Source: Skermanella sp. TT6 | Lineage (GTDB): Bacteria; Pseudomonadota; Alphaproteobacteria; Azospirillales; Azospirillaceae | DNA length: 64,000 nt | NCBI RefSeq assembly: GCF_016653635.2 | Contig: NZ_CP067421.1 | Span: 496,001 to 560,000, forward strand | Reading direction: 5' to 3' | The notes under the pieces: generated by a model | What the model saw: only the letters and a program-made list of their open reading frames with translations | The model's database searches: none | What the model was told of the DNA's origin: nothing | Shown: piece after piece, positions 42,719 to 51,707 of the stretch | How the letters are laid out: each line of letters opens with the position of its first letter | Numbering within the stretch: the stretch's first letter is position 1 | Made by a program: the position numbers and the translations under genes

Positions 42719-43624
42719 ATGCATGTTCCCGCTCCGACATTTGCGCTGGCATCATCCGCCTCGCCAATCCTGGGGTTGGGTTGCGGTCGTATCGGGTCGA
42801 TACTAAGCGATTGCTCCGGCAGGACCGCGGCACGCTTCATCGACGTGGCGTTCGACCGTGGTATTCGTCTGTTCGACACCGCCGACATCTACGGCCAGGG
42901 TGAGAGTGAGCGCACTCTCGGTACCGCTCTGTCAGGTAAACGCGGGCAAGTGATGTTGGTAACCAAGGCAGGCCAGCGGTTTTCGGAAAAGGACCGGATT
43001 GGTTCATACCTGAAGCCCCCGCTGCGTTGGGCCGCGAAACACATTCCCCAGGTGCGCGCGGCGCTGTCCAAAAGGCGTTCGGGTGCGTTACCGAGATGTT
43101 ACGAGCCCCGCTATCTCGTCGGCGCTCTCGAGAGCAGCCTGCGCCGGCTCAAGACCGACCATGTGGATGTCTTCCTGCTGCATAGTCCCGGACGCGATGA
43201 CCTGCGTGACGAACAGTTCGCGATGCTCTCCGAGATCAGGCGGCGCGGACTGGCCCGTCAGGTGGGCGTCTCCTGTGACGATGCGGAAACGGCGACCCTA
43301 AGCCTCGATCACCCCGTTACCGATGTCGTCCAGCTTCCACTCTATCGTGGCTGTGCCAACGACATGATCATGGCCTCGGGGCGAGCTCGCGACCTGGGAA
43401 AATTAGTCATGGCCCGTGAGATCCTCACCTCGGCGGGTCATCGCCCGTTGGGTGAGGCGCCCGGGCGCGACGCTGTCAGGGCCGCGATCGATTGGACCAG
43501 GACGGTGCGTTCGATCGGTGCGGTTTTGGTCGGTACCACCCGGCTCACCCATCTGGAACAGATCGTCGAGGATTGGGGGGTGATCACGCCTTTGGATCGT
43601 GGCCATGCTGGTCAGCGGTCATGA
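42719..43624 (+). CDS. Aldo/keto reductase family protein
   Basis: A 301-residue TIM-barrel oxidoreductase. The catalytic tetrad is visible: Asp and Tyr in RLFDTADIYGQGESERTLG, Lys in VMLVTKAGQ and His in DVFLLHSPG. The substrate loop differs from housekeeping members (KPPLRWAAKHIPQVRAALSK). It uses NAD(P)H to reduce a sugar or ketone. The ATGA overlap with the next gene, a GMC oxidoreductase, points to a joint pathway in which one enzyme oxidises and the other reduces, for example an epimerisation of a sugar in the polysaccharide. The substrate is unknown. Confidence 0.88.
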   Translation: MHVPAPTFALASSASPILGLGCGRIGSILSDCSGRTAARFIDVAFDRGIRLFDTADIYGQGESERTLGTALSGKRGQVMLVTKAGQRFSEKDRIGSYLKPPLRWAAKHIPQVRAALSKRRSGALPRCYEPRYLVGALESSLRRLKTDHVDVFLLHSPGRDDLRDEQFAMLSEIRRRGLARQVGVSCDDAETATLSLDHPVTDVVQLPLYRGCANDMIMASGRARDLGKLVMAREILTSAGHRPLGEAPGRDAVRAAIDWTRTVRSIGAVLVGTTRLTHLEQIVEDWGVITPLDRGHAGQRS

Positions 43625-45336
43625 TACTCGATGAAAGCGCCATCGAACCAGGGTCCAGGCTGACGGCCGATGTCGCGATCGTCGGTGCCGGACCCGCTGG
43701 CATCACCCTGGCCCTGGAATTGGCTGGGTTCGGCATCGATGTGATCCTGCTGGAGGCGGGTGGGCGCGATTATGACGCCGCCGCCCAGGATGCGTACGCG
43801 GGATCGGTCGCCGAAGACAGCCTTCATCCAACGCCCGAACTCTATCGCCGGCGGATGCTTGGCGGGAGTTCGTCGATTTGGGGTGGCAGGTGCGTGCCGC
43901 TGGATCCCATCGACTTCGAGAAGCGGCCGTTCGTGCCCCATAGCGGCTGGCCCTTCGGGTATGAGGATTTGGAGCCCTATTACCATCAGGCGCAGGTTTG
44001 GTGCGAGGCCGGCGACTACGACTTCACCGTTCGCGGATCGCTCGGACCGTCGGCGCCTCCAACGATCGCGGGTTATAATGGCGCCGATTTCGATTGGGAT
44101 CATGTCGACCGCTTCAGCCCACCGACCAATTTCGGCCATCGCTACCGCGAGCGGCTCGAACGCGAGGTGAAGGTTCGCGTCATTCTAGGCGCCGCCTGCC
44201 TCGAAATCAATCAAGCGGAGGCTGGCCCCATCCGCCGGCTGGTGATGGCTGGCCGAGGAGACAGGAGATTCACCGTCACGGCGCGGCATTATGTCGTTTC
44301 AGCCGGCGGGATCGAAACCGTGCGGCTGCTGATGGTCTCCGATCAGAGCCAGCGCGGAGGGATCGGCAACGAGACCGGCAATCTCGGTCGCTACTACATG
44401 TGCCACCTGGAGAACACGATCGGCGAATTCCGCGCCTCTCCCGAGGGTCGAGGCATCTCCTACGACATCGACAAGACACCGGACGACATCTACCTCTTCC
44501 GCAAGTTTCAGCTTCGGGAAACATCCCAGCGTGATCAGGAGCTGCTCAACGCGATATTTCGGCTGCACTACCCGGTTATCGCGGATCCGGTCCACGGCAA
44601 CGCGATCCTGTCGGCGATGTATCTGGTCAAGGATGCCATCATTCCCGAGTACCGACGGAAATTGGCGACGATCGAGCGTTCCGCACGCGATACCTTGACG
44701 CGGGATATCGCGTTCTGGGGCCGCCACGCCCTGAACCTGGCGCGGGACCCGATCAGGCTGGCGGCGTTCTCCGCGTTCTGGATAAGGCGGCGCGTGCTGG
44801 CCAAGCGCAAGGTGCCCTTCGTGATGGTTCCCAACCGTCAGGGCATCTACCCGCTTGATTTCAATCTGGAACAGGCGCCCAACCCGGAGTCCCGCATTCG
44901 CCTTAATGACGAGCGCGATGCCGTGGGTCAGCGCCGGATCACGGTGGATTGGCGTATCACAGAACTGGACGTCCGCAGTTTCATTCAGACGATCCGCCTT
45001 TTGGAGCGGGATCTCCAGCGATCCGGCGTTGGTACCGTCAAATACGATCCGGAGAGGCTGGAGGACGGCATTCGACGTTCGACGCCAGTTGGCGGACATC
45101 ATATCGGCACTGCGAGGATGAGTGCCACCTCGAAAGAGGGAGTTGTCGACCGCGACTGCCGTGTGTGGTCCTGCCCCAATCTCCATCTCGCGGGTAGCGC
45201 CGTCTTCCCCACGAGCGGCCATGCCAATCCGACCTTGACCATCGTGGCGCTCAGCCTGCGCCTCGCCGGCCATCTTCGCGAATTGACGGCGAAAGACGGA
45301 TCCCTTTTCCAAGACGAGCCTTCGATATGCGCATGA
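43621..45336 (+). CDS. GMC-type FAD-dependent oxidoreductase
   Basis: A 571-residue flavoenzyme. The FAD-binding motif VAIVGAGPAGITLALELA begins at about residue 18. MLGGSSSIWGGRC at about 80 is the GMC signature, and SAGGIETVRLLM lies in the middle. The C-terminal domain contains GGHHIGTARMS with the catalytic His and FPTSGHANPTLTIVALSLR. Members oxidise alcohol groups of sugars or related compounds. It overlaps the reductase gene by four bases and the glycosyltransferase gene by about ten, so it belongs to the EPS operon. The acceptor and substrate are not visible from sequence. Confidence 0.9.
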   Translation: MILDESAIEPGSRLTADVAIVGAGPAGITLALELAGFGIDVILLEAGGRDYDAAAQDAYAGSVAEDSLHPTPELYRRRMLGGSSSIWGGRCVPLDPIDFEKRPFVPHSGWPFGYEDLEPYYHQAQVWCEAGDYDFTVRGSLGPSAPPTIAGYNGADFDWDHVDRFSPPTNFGHRYRERLEREVKVRVILGAACLEINQAEAGPIRRLVMAGRGDRRFTVTARHYVVSAGGIETVRLLMVSDQSQRGGIGNETGNLGRYYMCHLENTIGEFRASPEGRGISYDIDKTPDDIYLFRKFQLRETSQRDQELLNAIFRLHYPVIADPVHGNAILSAMYLVKDAIIPEYRRKLATIERSARDTLTRDIAFWGRHALNLARDPIRLAAFSAFWIRRRVLAKRKVPFVMVPNRQGIYPLDFNLEQAPNPESRIRLNDERDAVGQRRITVDWRITELDVRSFIQTIRLLERDLQRSGVGTVKYDPERLEDGIRRSTPVGGHHIGTARMSATSKEGVVDRDCRVWSCPNLHLAGSAVFPTSGHANPTLTIVALSLRLAGHLRELTAKDGSLFQDEPSICA

Positions 45337-46601
45337 ACTGTCTCTGGGTGGCGCGGACGTTGCCGTTTCCGCATACGGTCGGCGATCGGATCTACACCGG
45401 TTGGCTGGCGCGCTCCTTGGCGGAGTCCGGTGTCGCGGTCACCTTCATGGGGCTGGCGGGAGATCAGGAGGTTCCGTCGGACTGGCGCGATGTCATGCGA
45501 TGGCGAACCGTTCCGGGGGGGCCTCGACCGGCTCTGACGTCCCTCGCGAGTACCCTACCTTTGGTCGGTGCGCGCCACAGAACGCGGAATTACCTTCGGA
45601 CATTGCGCGACGTCCTCGGATCGGCGGACTGGGATGTCGTTATCGTCGATCAATATGGCATGGGCTGGGTTGTCGACGAGTTGCGCCGCCATTGTCCCAA
45701 CCGACCCGCCATCGTCTTCATCACCCACGATCACGAGGCCAGCGTCACCCGACAACTCTATGAGCGATCCACGGGCAATATGGCCCGCAGACTGTTTCTT
45801 CAGATGAATCACCTCAAGGCACGGCATATCGAGCGGCGGACCGCCATGCGAGCCGATCTGCTGACGACCATCACCGATGAGGACGCTGAAGTTTTCCGGG
45901 CGGAACCTCGTGGCGGCCCGGTAGTCAGCTTGCGGCCGGGTTATTCCGGTCCGCGTCTCGCCGCGCGAACGATCGGTCCGGACATGCCGAACAGGGCGCT
46001 GATTTTTGGCTCCTTCCATTGGTCGGCCAAGCAGGAAAACCTGAGCGCATTGCTCGAACTGGCAGATCCCTATTGTGGACGCCACGGGATCGAATTGGTC
46101 GTCGCCGGCGCGATGCCGGCCAATTTCGCCAAGCAAATCTCCGCCCGGTACCGGAACACTCGATTGTTCGGCTTCGTGGATGATCCCACCACGCTCTTCC
46201 AATCGGCCCGCCTCGCCATCGTGGCCGAGCCGATCGGTGGAGGATTCAAGATGAAAATACCGGAACTCGTATTCCACCGCGTGCCGTTGACATGCCTGTC
46301 CGCCTGCAGGATGGGTTTGCCGTCCGATCTACTCCCCCATATGTTCATTCACGACACGCTGCCTGGTTTGATCGACGGCTTGGCGGGAGCGCTCGCCGAC
46401 ACGGATCGGCTGGACCGCATGCAGAATGAGGCCTACGAGACCGCCAGTTCCGCTTTCGATTGGGCCGTTCGGGGGCGGCAGTTGCGTGATGCCATCGCCG
46501 ACGCGCTTCGCCGGACGAGCCTTTCCGCGGACGGCGCCGCCGGAAGATCCGAGTTCGGCGCGCGCGCCACGGGTCAGGCGAAGGTAAAGTCATCCGCGTG
46601 A
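45327..46601 (+). CDS. Glycosyltransferase (GT-B fold) of the middle EPS operon
   Basis: A 424-residue protein. The start may be ATG 45327 or ATG 45333; the latter forms the ATGA overlap seen at other junctions here. The N-terminus WVARTLPFPHTVGDRIYTGW is typical of enzymes near GT4. The later part has LIFGSFHWSAKQENLSALLE, LFGFVDDPTTLFQSARLAIV and EPIGGGFKMKIPELVFHRVP, the donor-binding region. The last 40 residues are hydrophilic. An IS6 element starts three bases after the stop codon, so the operon may once have been longer. Confidence 0.85.
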   Translation: MRMNCLWVARTLPFPHTVGDRIYTGWLARSLAESGVAVTFMGLAGDQEVPSDWRDVMRWRTVPGGPRPALTSLASTLPLVGARHRTRNYLRTLRDVLGSADWDVVIVDQYGMGWVVDELRRHCPNRPAIVFITHDHEASVTRQLYERSTGNMARRLFLQMNHLKARHIERRTAMRADLLTTITDEDAEVFRAEPRGGPVVSLRPGYSGPRLAARTIGPDMPNRALIFGSFHWSAKQENLSALLELADPYCGRHGIELVVAGAMPANFAKQISARYRNTRLFGFVDDPTTLFQSARLAIVAEPIGGGFKMKIPELVFHRVPLTCLSACRMGLPSDLLPHMFIHDTLPGLIDGLAGALADTDRLDRMQNEAYETASSAFDWAVRGRQLRDAIADALRRTSLSADGAAGRSEFGARATGQAKVKSSA

Positions 46602-46603
46602 AA

Positions 46604-47570
46604 GGTTCTGTCAGCTTTCGGGGCGAGTTGCGCATCTGACAGGTCTCTAGCTACCAGAAGCTGTATCAAGCGACGGAGATGAGGTCCCGTAGCGCGGCCA
46701 CGCGTTCGACGTGGAGGACCCGCTGACGGGCAAGCGAGACATTCTGGTTGATGTAGCTGGTCGGGCGGAGGAAGTTGCGGACTTCATCAAAGGCGCGACA
46801 GAAGCGATGAGCTGCCTTGAAAATCTTGAAGCCGCGCATGGGCCGGTAGCGTCCTTTTATGCCCCGGTGATTCTGTTCGATCACGTTGTTTTTGTACTGG
46901 CTGGTGCGGTGGTCGACGTCCGTGCCGAGTTCGCCGGCGATGGCCTTGGGGTAGCTGGTATGGCCGTCGGTGGTGACCTGCTGGGGCTCGACCCGGGTGA
47001 CCGCCTTGGCCGAGCGGAAGAAGGCCTTGGCCGCGGCCATGTCGCGGGTTTCGCTGAGATAGACGTCGACCAGATTGCCGTCGCGGTCGATCGCCCGGTA
47101 GAGATAGCACCATTCGCCGGCGATTTTGAGATACGTCTCGTCGACGTACCAGCAGCGGCCGGCTTTGCCGGCTCGGCGCTGGCGCAGGCCTTCGGCGAGC
47201 AGCGGCGCCAGCCTGGCTTCCCAATCCCGCACCGCCTCGTGGGTGAACACGATGCCGCGGATCAGGAACATCTCCGCCAGATCACGTAGACTCAGCTTGT
47301 AGCGCAGTCGCCAGAAGACGACCAGGAACACGATGTCGGTCGGTACCTGGACCCGATTGAGCGCCGTGCCGGTCCGCTCGTTGAACCGCCGCCCGCACTC
47401 CCGGCACCGGAAACGCCGGAAGCCATGAACCGTTCGCCCCTGCCGTTCGGTAGTCGACGATGAGTGGCAATGCGGGCAGTTCATGGTGGCTCTCTCGTCT
47501 CGCAAAACGTGCCCCGGAACCTAGCCGCCAACCCCTTTCCCGGCAAGCCGCCCCGAGATCTGACAGAACC
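46604..47570 (-). mobile_element. IS6-family element, complete copy
   Basis: The 967-bp element has ends GGTTCTGTCAGCTTTCGGGG (46604) and, reversed, GGTTCTGTCAGATCTCGGGG (ending 47570). It carries one intact transposase gene. A second copy, in the opposite orientation and split by other elements, spans 50389-55533. The flanking 8-mers differ, as expected after cointegrate resolution or inversion. Confidence 0.9.
46666..47484 (-). CDS. IS6-family transposase with N-terminal zinc ribbon
   Basis: A 272-residue transposase with start at 47484 (MNCPHCHSSSTTERQ). A zinc ribbon (CPHC ... RCRECGRRF) precedes a helix-turn-helix part and the DDE domain: CWYVDETYLKIAGEWCYLYR (Asp), VTTDGHTSYPKAIAGEL (Asp) and KNNVIEQNHRGIKGRYRPMR (Glu). 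The DDE parts match IS6/IS240 enzymes. This copy is complete and probably active, and may supply transposase for the split copy. Confidence 0.93.
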   Translation of the reverse strand: MNCPHCHSSSTTERQGRTVHGFRRFRCRECGRRFNERTGTALNRVQVPTDIVFLVVFWRLRYKLSLRDLAEMFLIRGIVFTHEAVRDWEARLAPLLAEGLRQRRAGKAGRCWYVDETYLKIAGEWCYLYRAIDRDGNLVDVYLSETRDMAAAKAFFRSAKAVTRVEPQQVTTDGHTSYPKAIAGELGTDVDHRTSQYKNNVIEQNHRGIKGRYRPMRGFKIFKAAHRFCRAFDEVRNFLRPTSYINQNVSLARQRVLHVERVAALRDLISVA

Positions 47571-47867
47571 GCATGCGGGAGCTTTAGCTAACGCTGAAAG
47601 CGGTACAAAGGCTATGATTTCCGGCGCTGCCGGCGTGCGTTGCGCGGACGCGCCATCATTCCCCGGATCGCGCGGCGCGGCATCGACAGCACCGAGCGCC
47701 TGGGCCGGCACCGCTGGAAGGTCGAACGCACCTTGGCATGGTTCGCCCAATTCCGGCGGACCTCCGTGCGCTACGAACGCCGGATCGATATCTTTGCCGC
47801 CTTCAACCACCTCGCCGCAGCCCTCATCACCTTCCGCTTTGTCGAACGATGGTTATGTTAGGCACTC
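47571..47867 (+). pseudogene. IS5-family transposase, 3' fragment (copy 3)
   Basis: It starts at the IS6 right end with GCATGCGGGAGC and holds the last third of orfB, including the same 30 extra bases as the copy at 37865. It continues from GYDFRRCRRALRGRAIIPRI to FVERWLC and the element end at 47867, followed by the target triplet TTA (47868-47870). The 5' part of an IS5 in the same orientation lies on the far side of the next gene, at 50149. Confidence 0.85.
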
Positions 47868-48025
47868 TTAGCCTATCGCCCTCCCGCGCGTCAGCCCTCA
47901 TTCCCCTCAAAGTAGCATCCCGATCAGCACCGGCAGGCACGCCGCCTCTGCGAAAAGTTTCTCAGAAAGAGTTTATTAACAATTTTGGGCACAGTCTATG
48001 AATATGACACCGAGGATGCATAGTT

Positions 48026-50056
48026 ATGGAAAAAATATTTGGATCTACGAAATACAATTTATTATTCCAGGAGAATTTCGATGCATTTTCCTGGCATAAT
48101 GGAACTTCTGGTATATGGAGCACTACGTTTGACGAGCGGTTCGGGGCTAGAAGTCTTCCATCCGGTGAGCTCCAAACTTATGTCGAACCTACGTATCGAG
48201 GCTACACGGAAGCTCCCTTGGGCCTTGATCCATTCGATGTCTCCAATGGCGTTCTGACCATCTCCGCGAAGCCGGTGGATCGCGCCACAAGCGCAAGTCT
48301 AGGTGGCGCATCCTATACCTCTGGCCTGATCACAACCGAGTATAGCTTCCAGCAAACCTACGGTTACTTCGAAATGCGCGCCGACATGCCGGCGGGCAGT
48401 GGTTTTTGGCCAGCTTTCTGGTTGCTGCCAATCGACCACAGCTGGTCTCACGAGATCGATGTCATGGAGGTGCTGACGGCACGGCCAAACAATCTGGAGA
48501 TCAATCTGCACGCACCAGACAGCGCTCAGCAATATAGCCGTAGCGTCACCACCACGGACTTGACGGCGGGCTTCCATACTTATGGGCTGGAATGGACGGC
48601 GAAAACGCTGACTTGGTATTTGGACGGCGTCGCCGTCGGCGCGACCTCGACACCATCGGGCATGGACAAGCCCATGTATCTCCTGGCTAACCTAGCGGTC
48701 GGCGGCGCCTGGGGTGGCAATCCTGATTTATCGACGCCATTCCCCGCCGAAATGAAGATTGACTACATCAGGGCGTGGGCGAGCGATGCCGCTGGTCCAA
48801 TCTTGCCCCAAGCCGCGCCCTTGACGCTACAACCCGCGAAGCCCATCAGCGCGCCTGCGATCCCTGCGCTGACGATATCTGGTGACCAGGCGAACAACAT
48901 CCTAAATGGCACGGCAAAGGGTGAATTGATCAACGGCAAGGATGGTGACGACCGCATGTCCGGCGGTGGCGGCGACGACACATATGTCGTCGGCCAAGCG
49001 GGCGATACCGTGATGGAAAACGCGATCGGGGGAAATGACACGGTTCGATCCTCGCTATACTCCTACCAGTTGCCCGCCAATGTCGAAAACCTGAAGCTCA
49101 TCGGAAATGCCGTGATTGGCATCGGCAATGATTTGGCCAATCGGTTTGAGGGTAATGGAAAGGACAACCAGCTCGACGGCGGCGGTGGTGACGATTATCT
49201 ATACGGCGGCGACGGCAACGACACCTTCGTGATCCGGCGTGGCGAGGGCAATGACACGATTTCCAAGTTCGCGGCGGGGGATGTCGTCAAGCTCGAGGGA
49301 TTCGGAGCCCTGACGAGCCAGTCGCTCCAGCAGGCCATGTGGCAGGATGGAGCCAGCGCGAGGGTCATGCTTGACAATGGCCAGGTTCTCACCTTCCTCT
49401 ACACGAATGTCCAATCTCTAACTGAGAAGTCGTTCGAGTTCATACGTTATCTCCCTCAAAGTGAAACGCCCATGAATTGGGTGGTGGGAACCAAGGGACA
49501 CGAGACGCTGACTGGAACAGCCGGGCACGACGCATTTTATGCCTATAGTGGAAATAACGTCTTCGTCGGCGGTAAGGGTGACGATAGCTACAGCGTCGCG
49601 GATCAAGGTGATTATGTCGTTGAGAAGGCTGGCGAAGGGATCGATACCATCAAAGCCTGGGGAGATTACACCTTGTCGAAGAATGTGGAGAACCTTTACC
49701 TTCAGAACACCACGTTCAAGGGTATTGGAAACGAGCTTGACAATATCATCTCAGGTAATTCAGCGGCGAATGTACTGGAAGGAGGTCGCGGTGACGACAT
49801 GCTCCATGGTGTCGGGGGTGATGATCTCTTCATTTACCGCAAGGGTGATGGTCATGACACCATAATGGACTTCGATCCATCGTCAAAGAGCCATGTGGAG
49901 TTGCATGGGTTCGGTTTCACGAAGGGCGATCAAGTGATAGCCCACCTTCGGCCACATGGCGGCGATACCAATCTAGTCCTAGGTGATGAGGGCGTGATCA
50001 CATTCGTCGGTGTCCAGACAGGCGCGTTTCACGCGGATGACTTTACCTTCGCCTGA
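48026..50056 (+). CDS. GH16 endo-beta-glucanase with C-terminal RTX-like repeats
   Basis: A 676-residue protein. The GH16 domain comes first (about 10-255) with catalytic EIDVME (E143, D145, E148) and ends in KIDYIRAW. Two RTX-like blocks follow (about 295-460 and 495-670), with GKDGDDRMSGGGGDDTY, LPANVENLKLIGN, GNGKDNQLDGGGGDDYLYGG and similar pieces. There is no signal peptide, so type I secretion is expected. A weak ribosome site (GAGGA) lies about nine bases upstream. The gene is flanked by IS5 fragments and by oppositely oriented IS6 copies. It is about 400 residues shorter than the 39114 paralogue because it lacks the N-terminal repeat blocks. Confidence 0.92.
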   Translation: MEKIFGSTKYNLLFQENFDAFSWHNGTSGIWSTTFDERFGARSLPSGELQTYVEPTYRGYTEAPLGLDPFDVSNGVLTISAKPVDRATSASLGGASYTSGLITTEYSFQQTYGYFEMRADMPAGSGFWPAFWLLPIDHSWSHEIDVMEVLTARPNNLEINLHAPDSAQQYSRSVTTTDLTAGFHTYGLEWTAKTLTWYLDGVAVGATSTPSGMDKPMYLLANLAVGGAWGGNPDLSTPFPAEMKIDYIRAWASDAAGPILPQAAPLTLQPAKPISAPAIPALTISGDQANNILNGTAKGELINGKDGDDRMSGGGGDDTYVVGQAGDTVMENAIGGNDTVRSSLYSYQLPANVENLKLIGNAVIGIGNDLANRFEGNGKDNQLDGGGGDDYLYGGDGNDTFVIRRGEGNDTISKFAAGDVVKLEGFGALTSQSLQQAMWQDGASARVMLDNGQVLTFLYTNVQSLTEKSFEFIRYLPQSETPMNWVVGTKGHETLTGTAGHDAFYAYSGNNVFVGGKGDDSYSVADQGDYVVEKAGEGIDTIKAWGDYTLSKNVENLYLQNTTFKGIGNELDNIISGNSAANVLEGGRGDDMLHGVGGDDLFIYRKGDGHDTIMDFDPSSKSHVELHGFGFTKGDQVIAHLRPHGGDTNLVLGDEGVITFVGVQTGAFHADDFTFA

Positions 50057-50148
50057 CCCGTGGCGCGCGCGCCGACCTCGGATCTTCCGGCGGCGCCGTC
50101 CTTGGTGAATTGGACCCGCCCGTGAGGACCACGGGGACCGGCTGCTTA

Positions 50149-50388
50149 GAGCGTCTAACAAAACCTTGATGAGAGGCTGACGCCGCCTATCTGACGGGCA
50201 TGGCGAAACCCCTTGTCAGCGATGAGCTGTGGGCGGTCGTGGCGCCGCTGTTGCCGTCCCGTCCGCCCCGTCCGAAAGGCGGTCGGCCGCCGGTCGATGA
50301 CCGGGCGGCGCTGACCGGCATCCTGTTCGTGTTGCGAAGTGGCATTCCGTGGGAGATGCTGCCGCAGGAGATGGGCTGCGGCTCGGGC
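50149..50388 (+). pseudogene. IS5-family element, 5' fragment (copy 4)
   Basis: The target triplet TTA (50146-50148) precedes the element end GAGCGTCTAACAAAACC at 50149. The transposase start follows at ATG 50200 (LVSDELWAVVAPLLPSRPPR to PQEMGCGSG), which is cut by the IS6 left end at 50389. It differs from the copy at 37865 at a few positions (for example LPSRPPR against LPPRSPR). Confidence 0.87.
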
Positions 50389-50828
50389 GGTTCTGTCAGA
50401 TCTCGGGGCGGCTTGCCGGGAAAGGGGTTGGCGGCTAGGTTCCGGGGCACGTTTTGCGAGACGAGAGAGCCACCATGAACTGCCCGCATTGCCACTCATC
50501 GTCGACTACCGAACGGCAGGGGCGAACGGTTCATGGCTTCCGGCGTTTCCGGTGCCGGGAGTGCGGGCGGCGGTTCAACGAGCGGACCGGCACGGCGCTC
50601 AATCGGGTCCAGGTACCGACCGACATCGTGTTCCTGGTCGTCTTCTGGCGACTGCGCTACAAGCTGAGTCTACGTGATCTGGCGGAGATGTTCCTGATTG
50701 TAAAGGGCGGATGAAGCTTGGTCCATCCGCATTCCCGGTGCAGGGCGAGTGCGCCAGAGGGTGATGTAAAGGGCGGATGAAGCTTCCCCGGATCGGGCGG
50801 GTGAATAATCCCCAGACGGTTTATCAGG

Positions 50829-51707
50829 TTATAGGTCGGTGTCTGGCTGGGCAGAGGTCATTTTCGGTGGTCGTCCCCGGCGGCGTGGTTGAGGTTGAGG
50901 GGCAGTGATGGATCGGGTTCGAGTGTTGTCCGGGATCAGGTCGGCGTGGCGGCGGAGCCGGTAGCTGGCTCCCTCGATCTGAACGACAACGGCATGGTGT
51001 AGCAGGCGGTCCAGCAGCGCGGTGGCGACGACGGTGCCGCCGAAGACATCGCCCCATTCGGCAAAGCCGCGGTTCGAGGTCAGGATCATCGCGCCGCGTT
51101 CGTAGCGGGCATTTACCAGTTGGAAGAACAGGTTGCCGCCCCCCGGGATGACGGGCAGATAGCCGATCTCATCGACGATCAGCAGCTGGGGCCGGCACAG
51201 AAAGCGCAGGCGTTCGCGCAGGGTGCCCTCCCGCTCCGCCTTGGCGAGCGAACTGACGATGTCGGCCAGGGTGGCGAAGTAGACCGAACGACCGGACTTG
51301 ACCGCCTCGACACCGAGGGCCAGCGCCAGATGGGTTTTGCCGCAGCCGGGTTGACCGAGGAAATGGACCGCCTCGTGGCGATCGACGAAGTCGAGCTGGG
51401 CCAGCGCCATGATGCGGTCGCGGTCAAGCGAGGGCTGGAAGGAGAAGTCGAACCCGCCCAGGGTCTTGATGTTGATCAGCCGGCCCATCTTCAGCGCGGA
51501 CCTGACGCGTCGCCCCTCCCGCAGGGTCAGTTCCTCGCCGAGCAGGGTGTCGATGGCCTCCAGGGCCGAGATCTCGCCGCGTTCGATCCGGCGCAGGATA
51601 TGCTCCAGCACTTCGAGCGCGCGCGGCATGTTGAGACCGACCAGGTGAGCGCGGATGCGGTCGAGCGTGGCGGGGCTGGCCGCCGGATCGAGGGTGGTTG
51701 CGGTCAT
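50829..51707 (-). CDS. istB: IS21 helper ATPase IstB
   Basis: A 292-residue AAA+ protein related to DnaC. The P-loop HFLGQPGCGKTHLALALG is at about residue 112, Walker B is LLIVDEIGYLPV and the sensor region is LTSNRGFAEWGDVFGG. It helps IstA choose and bind target DNA. The start overlaps the istA stop by four bases (ATGA). The last 40 residues are Pro/Arg-rich (PQPQPRRRGRPPKM), an AT-hook-like piece that could help bind DNA. Confidence 0.95.
   Translation of the reverse strand: MTATTLDPAASPATLDRIRAHLVGLNMPRALEVLEHILRRIERGEISALEAIDTLLGEELTLREGRRVRSALKMGRLINIKTLGGFDFSFQPSLDRDRIMALAQLDFVDRHEAVHFLGQPGCGKTHLALALGVEAVKSGRSVYFATLADIVSSLAKAEREGTLRERLRFLCRPQLLIVDEIGYLPVIPGGGNLFFQLVNARYERGAMILTSNRGFAEWGDVFGGTVVATALLDRLLHHAVVVQIEGASYRLRRHADLIPDNTRTRSITAPQPQPRRRGRPPKMTSAQPDTDL

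Noticed and set aside
42271-42888. A 205-residue minus-strand frame downstream of the first GH16 gene
   Set aside because: It overlaps the start of the aldo/keto reductase and the end of the glucanase, has no ribosome site and no family features.
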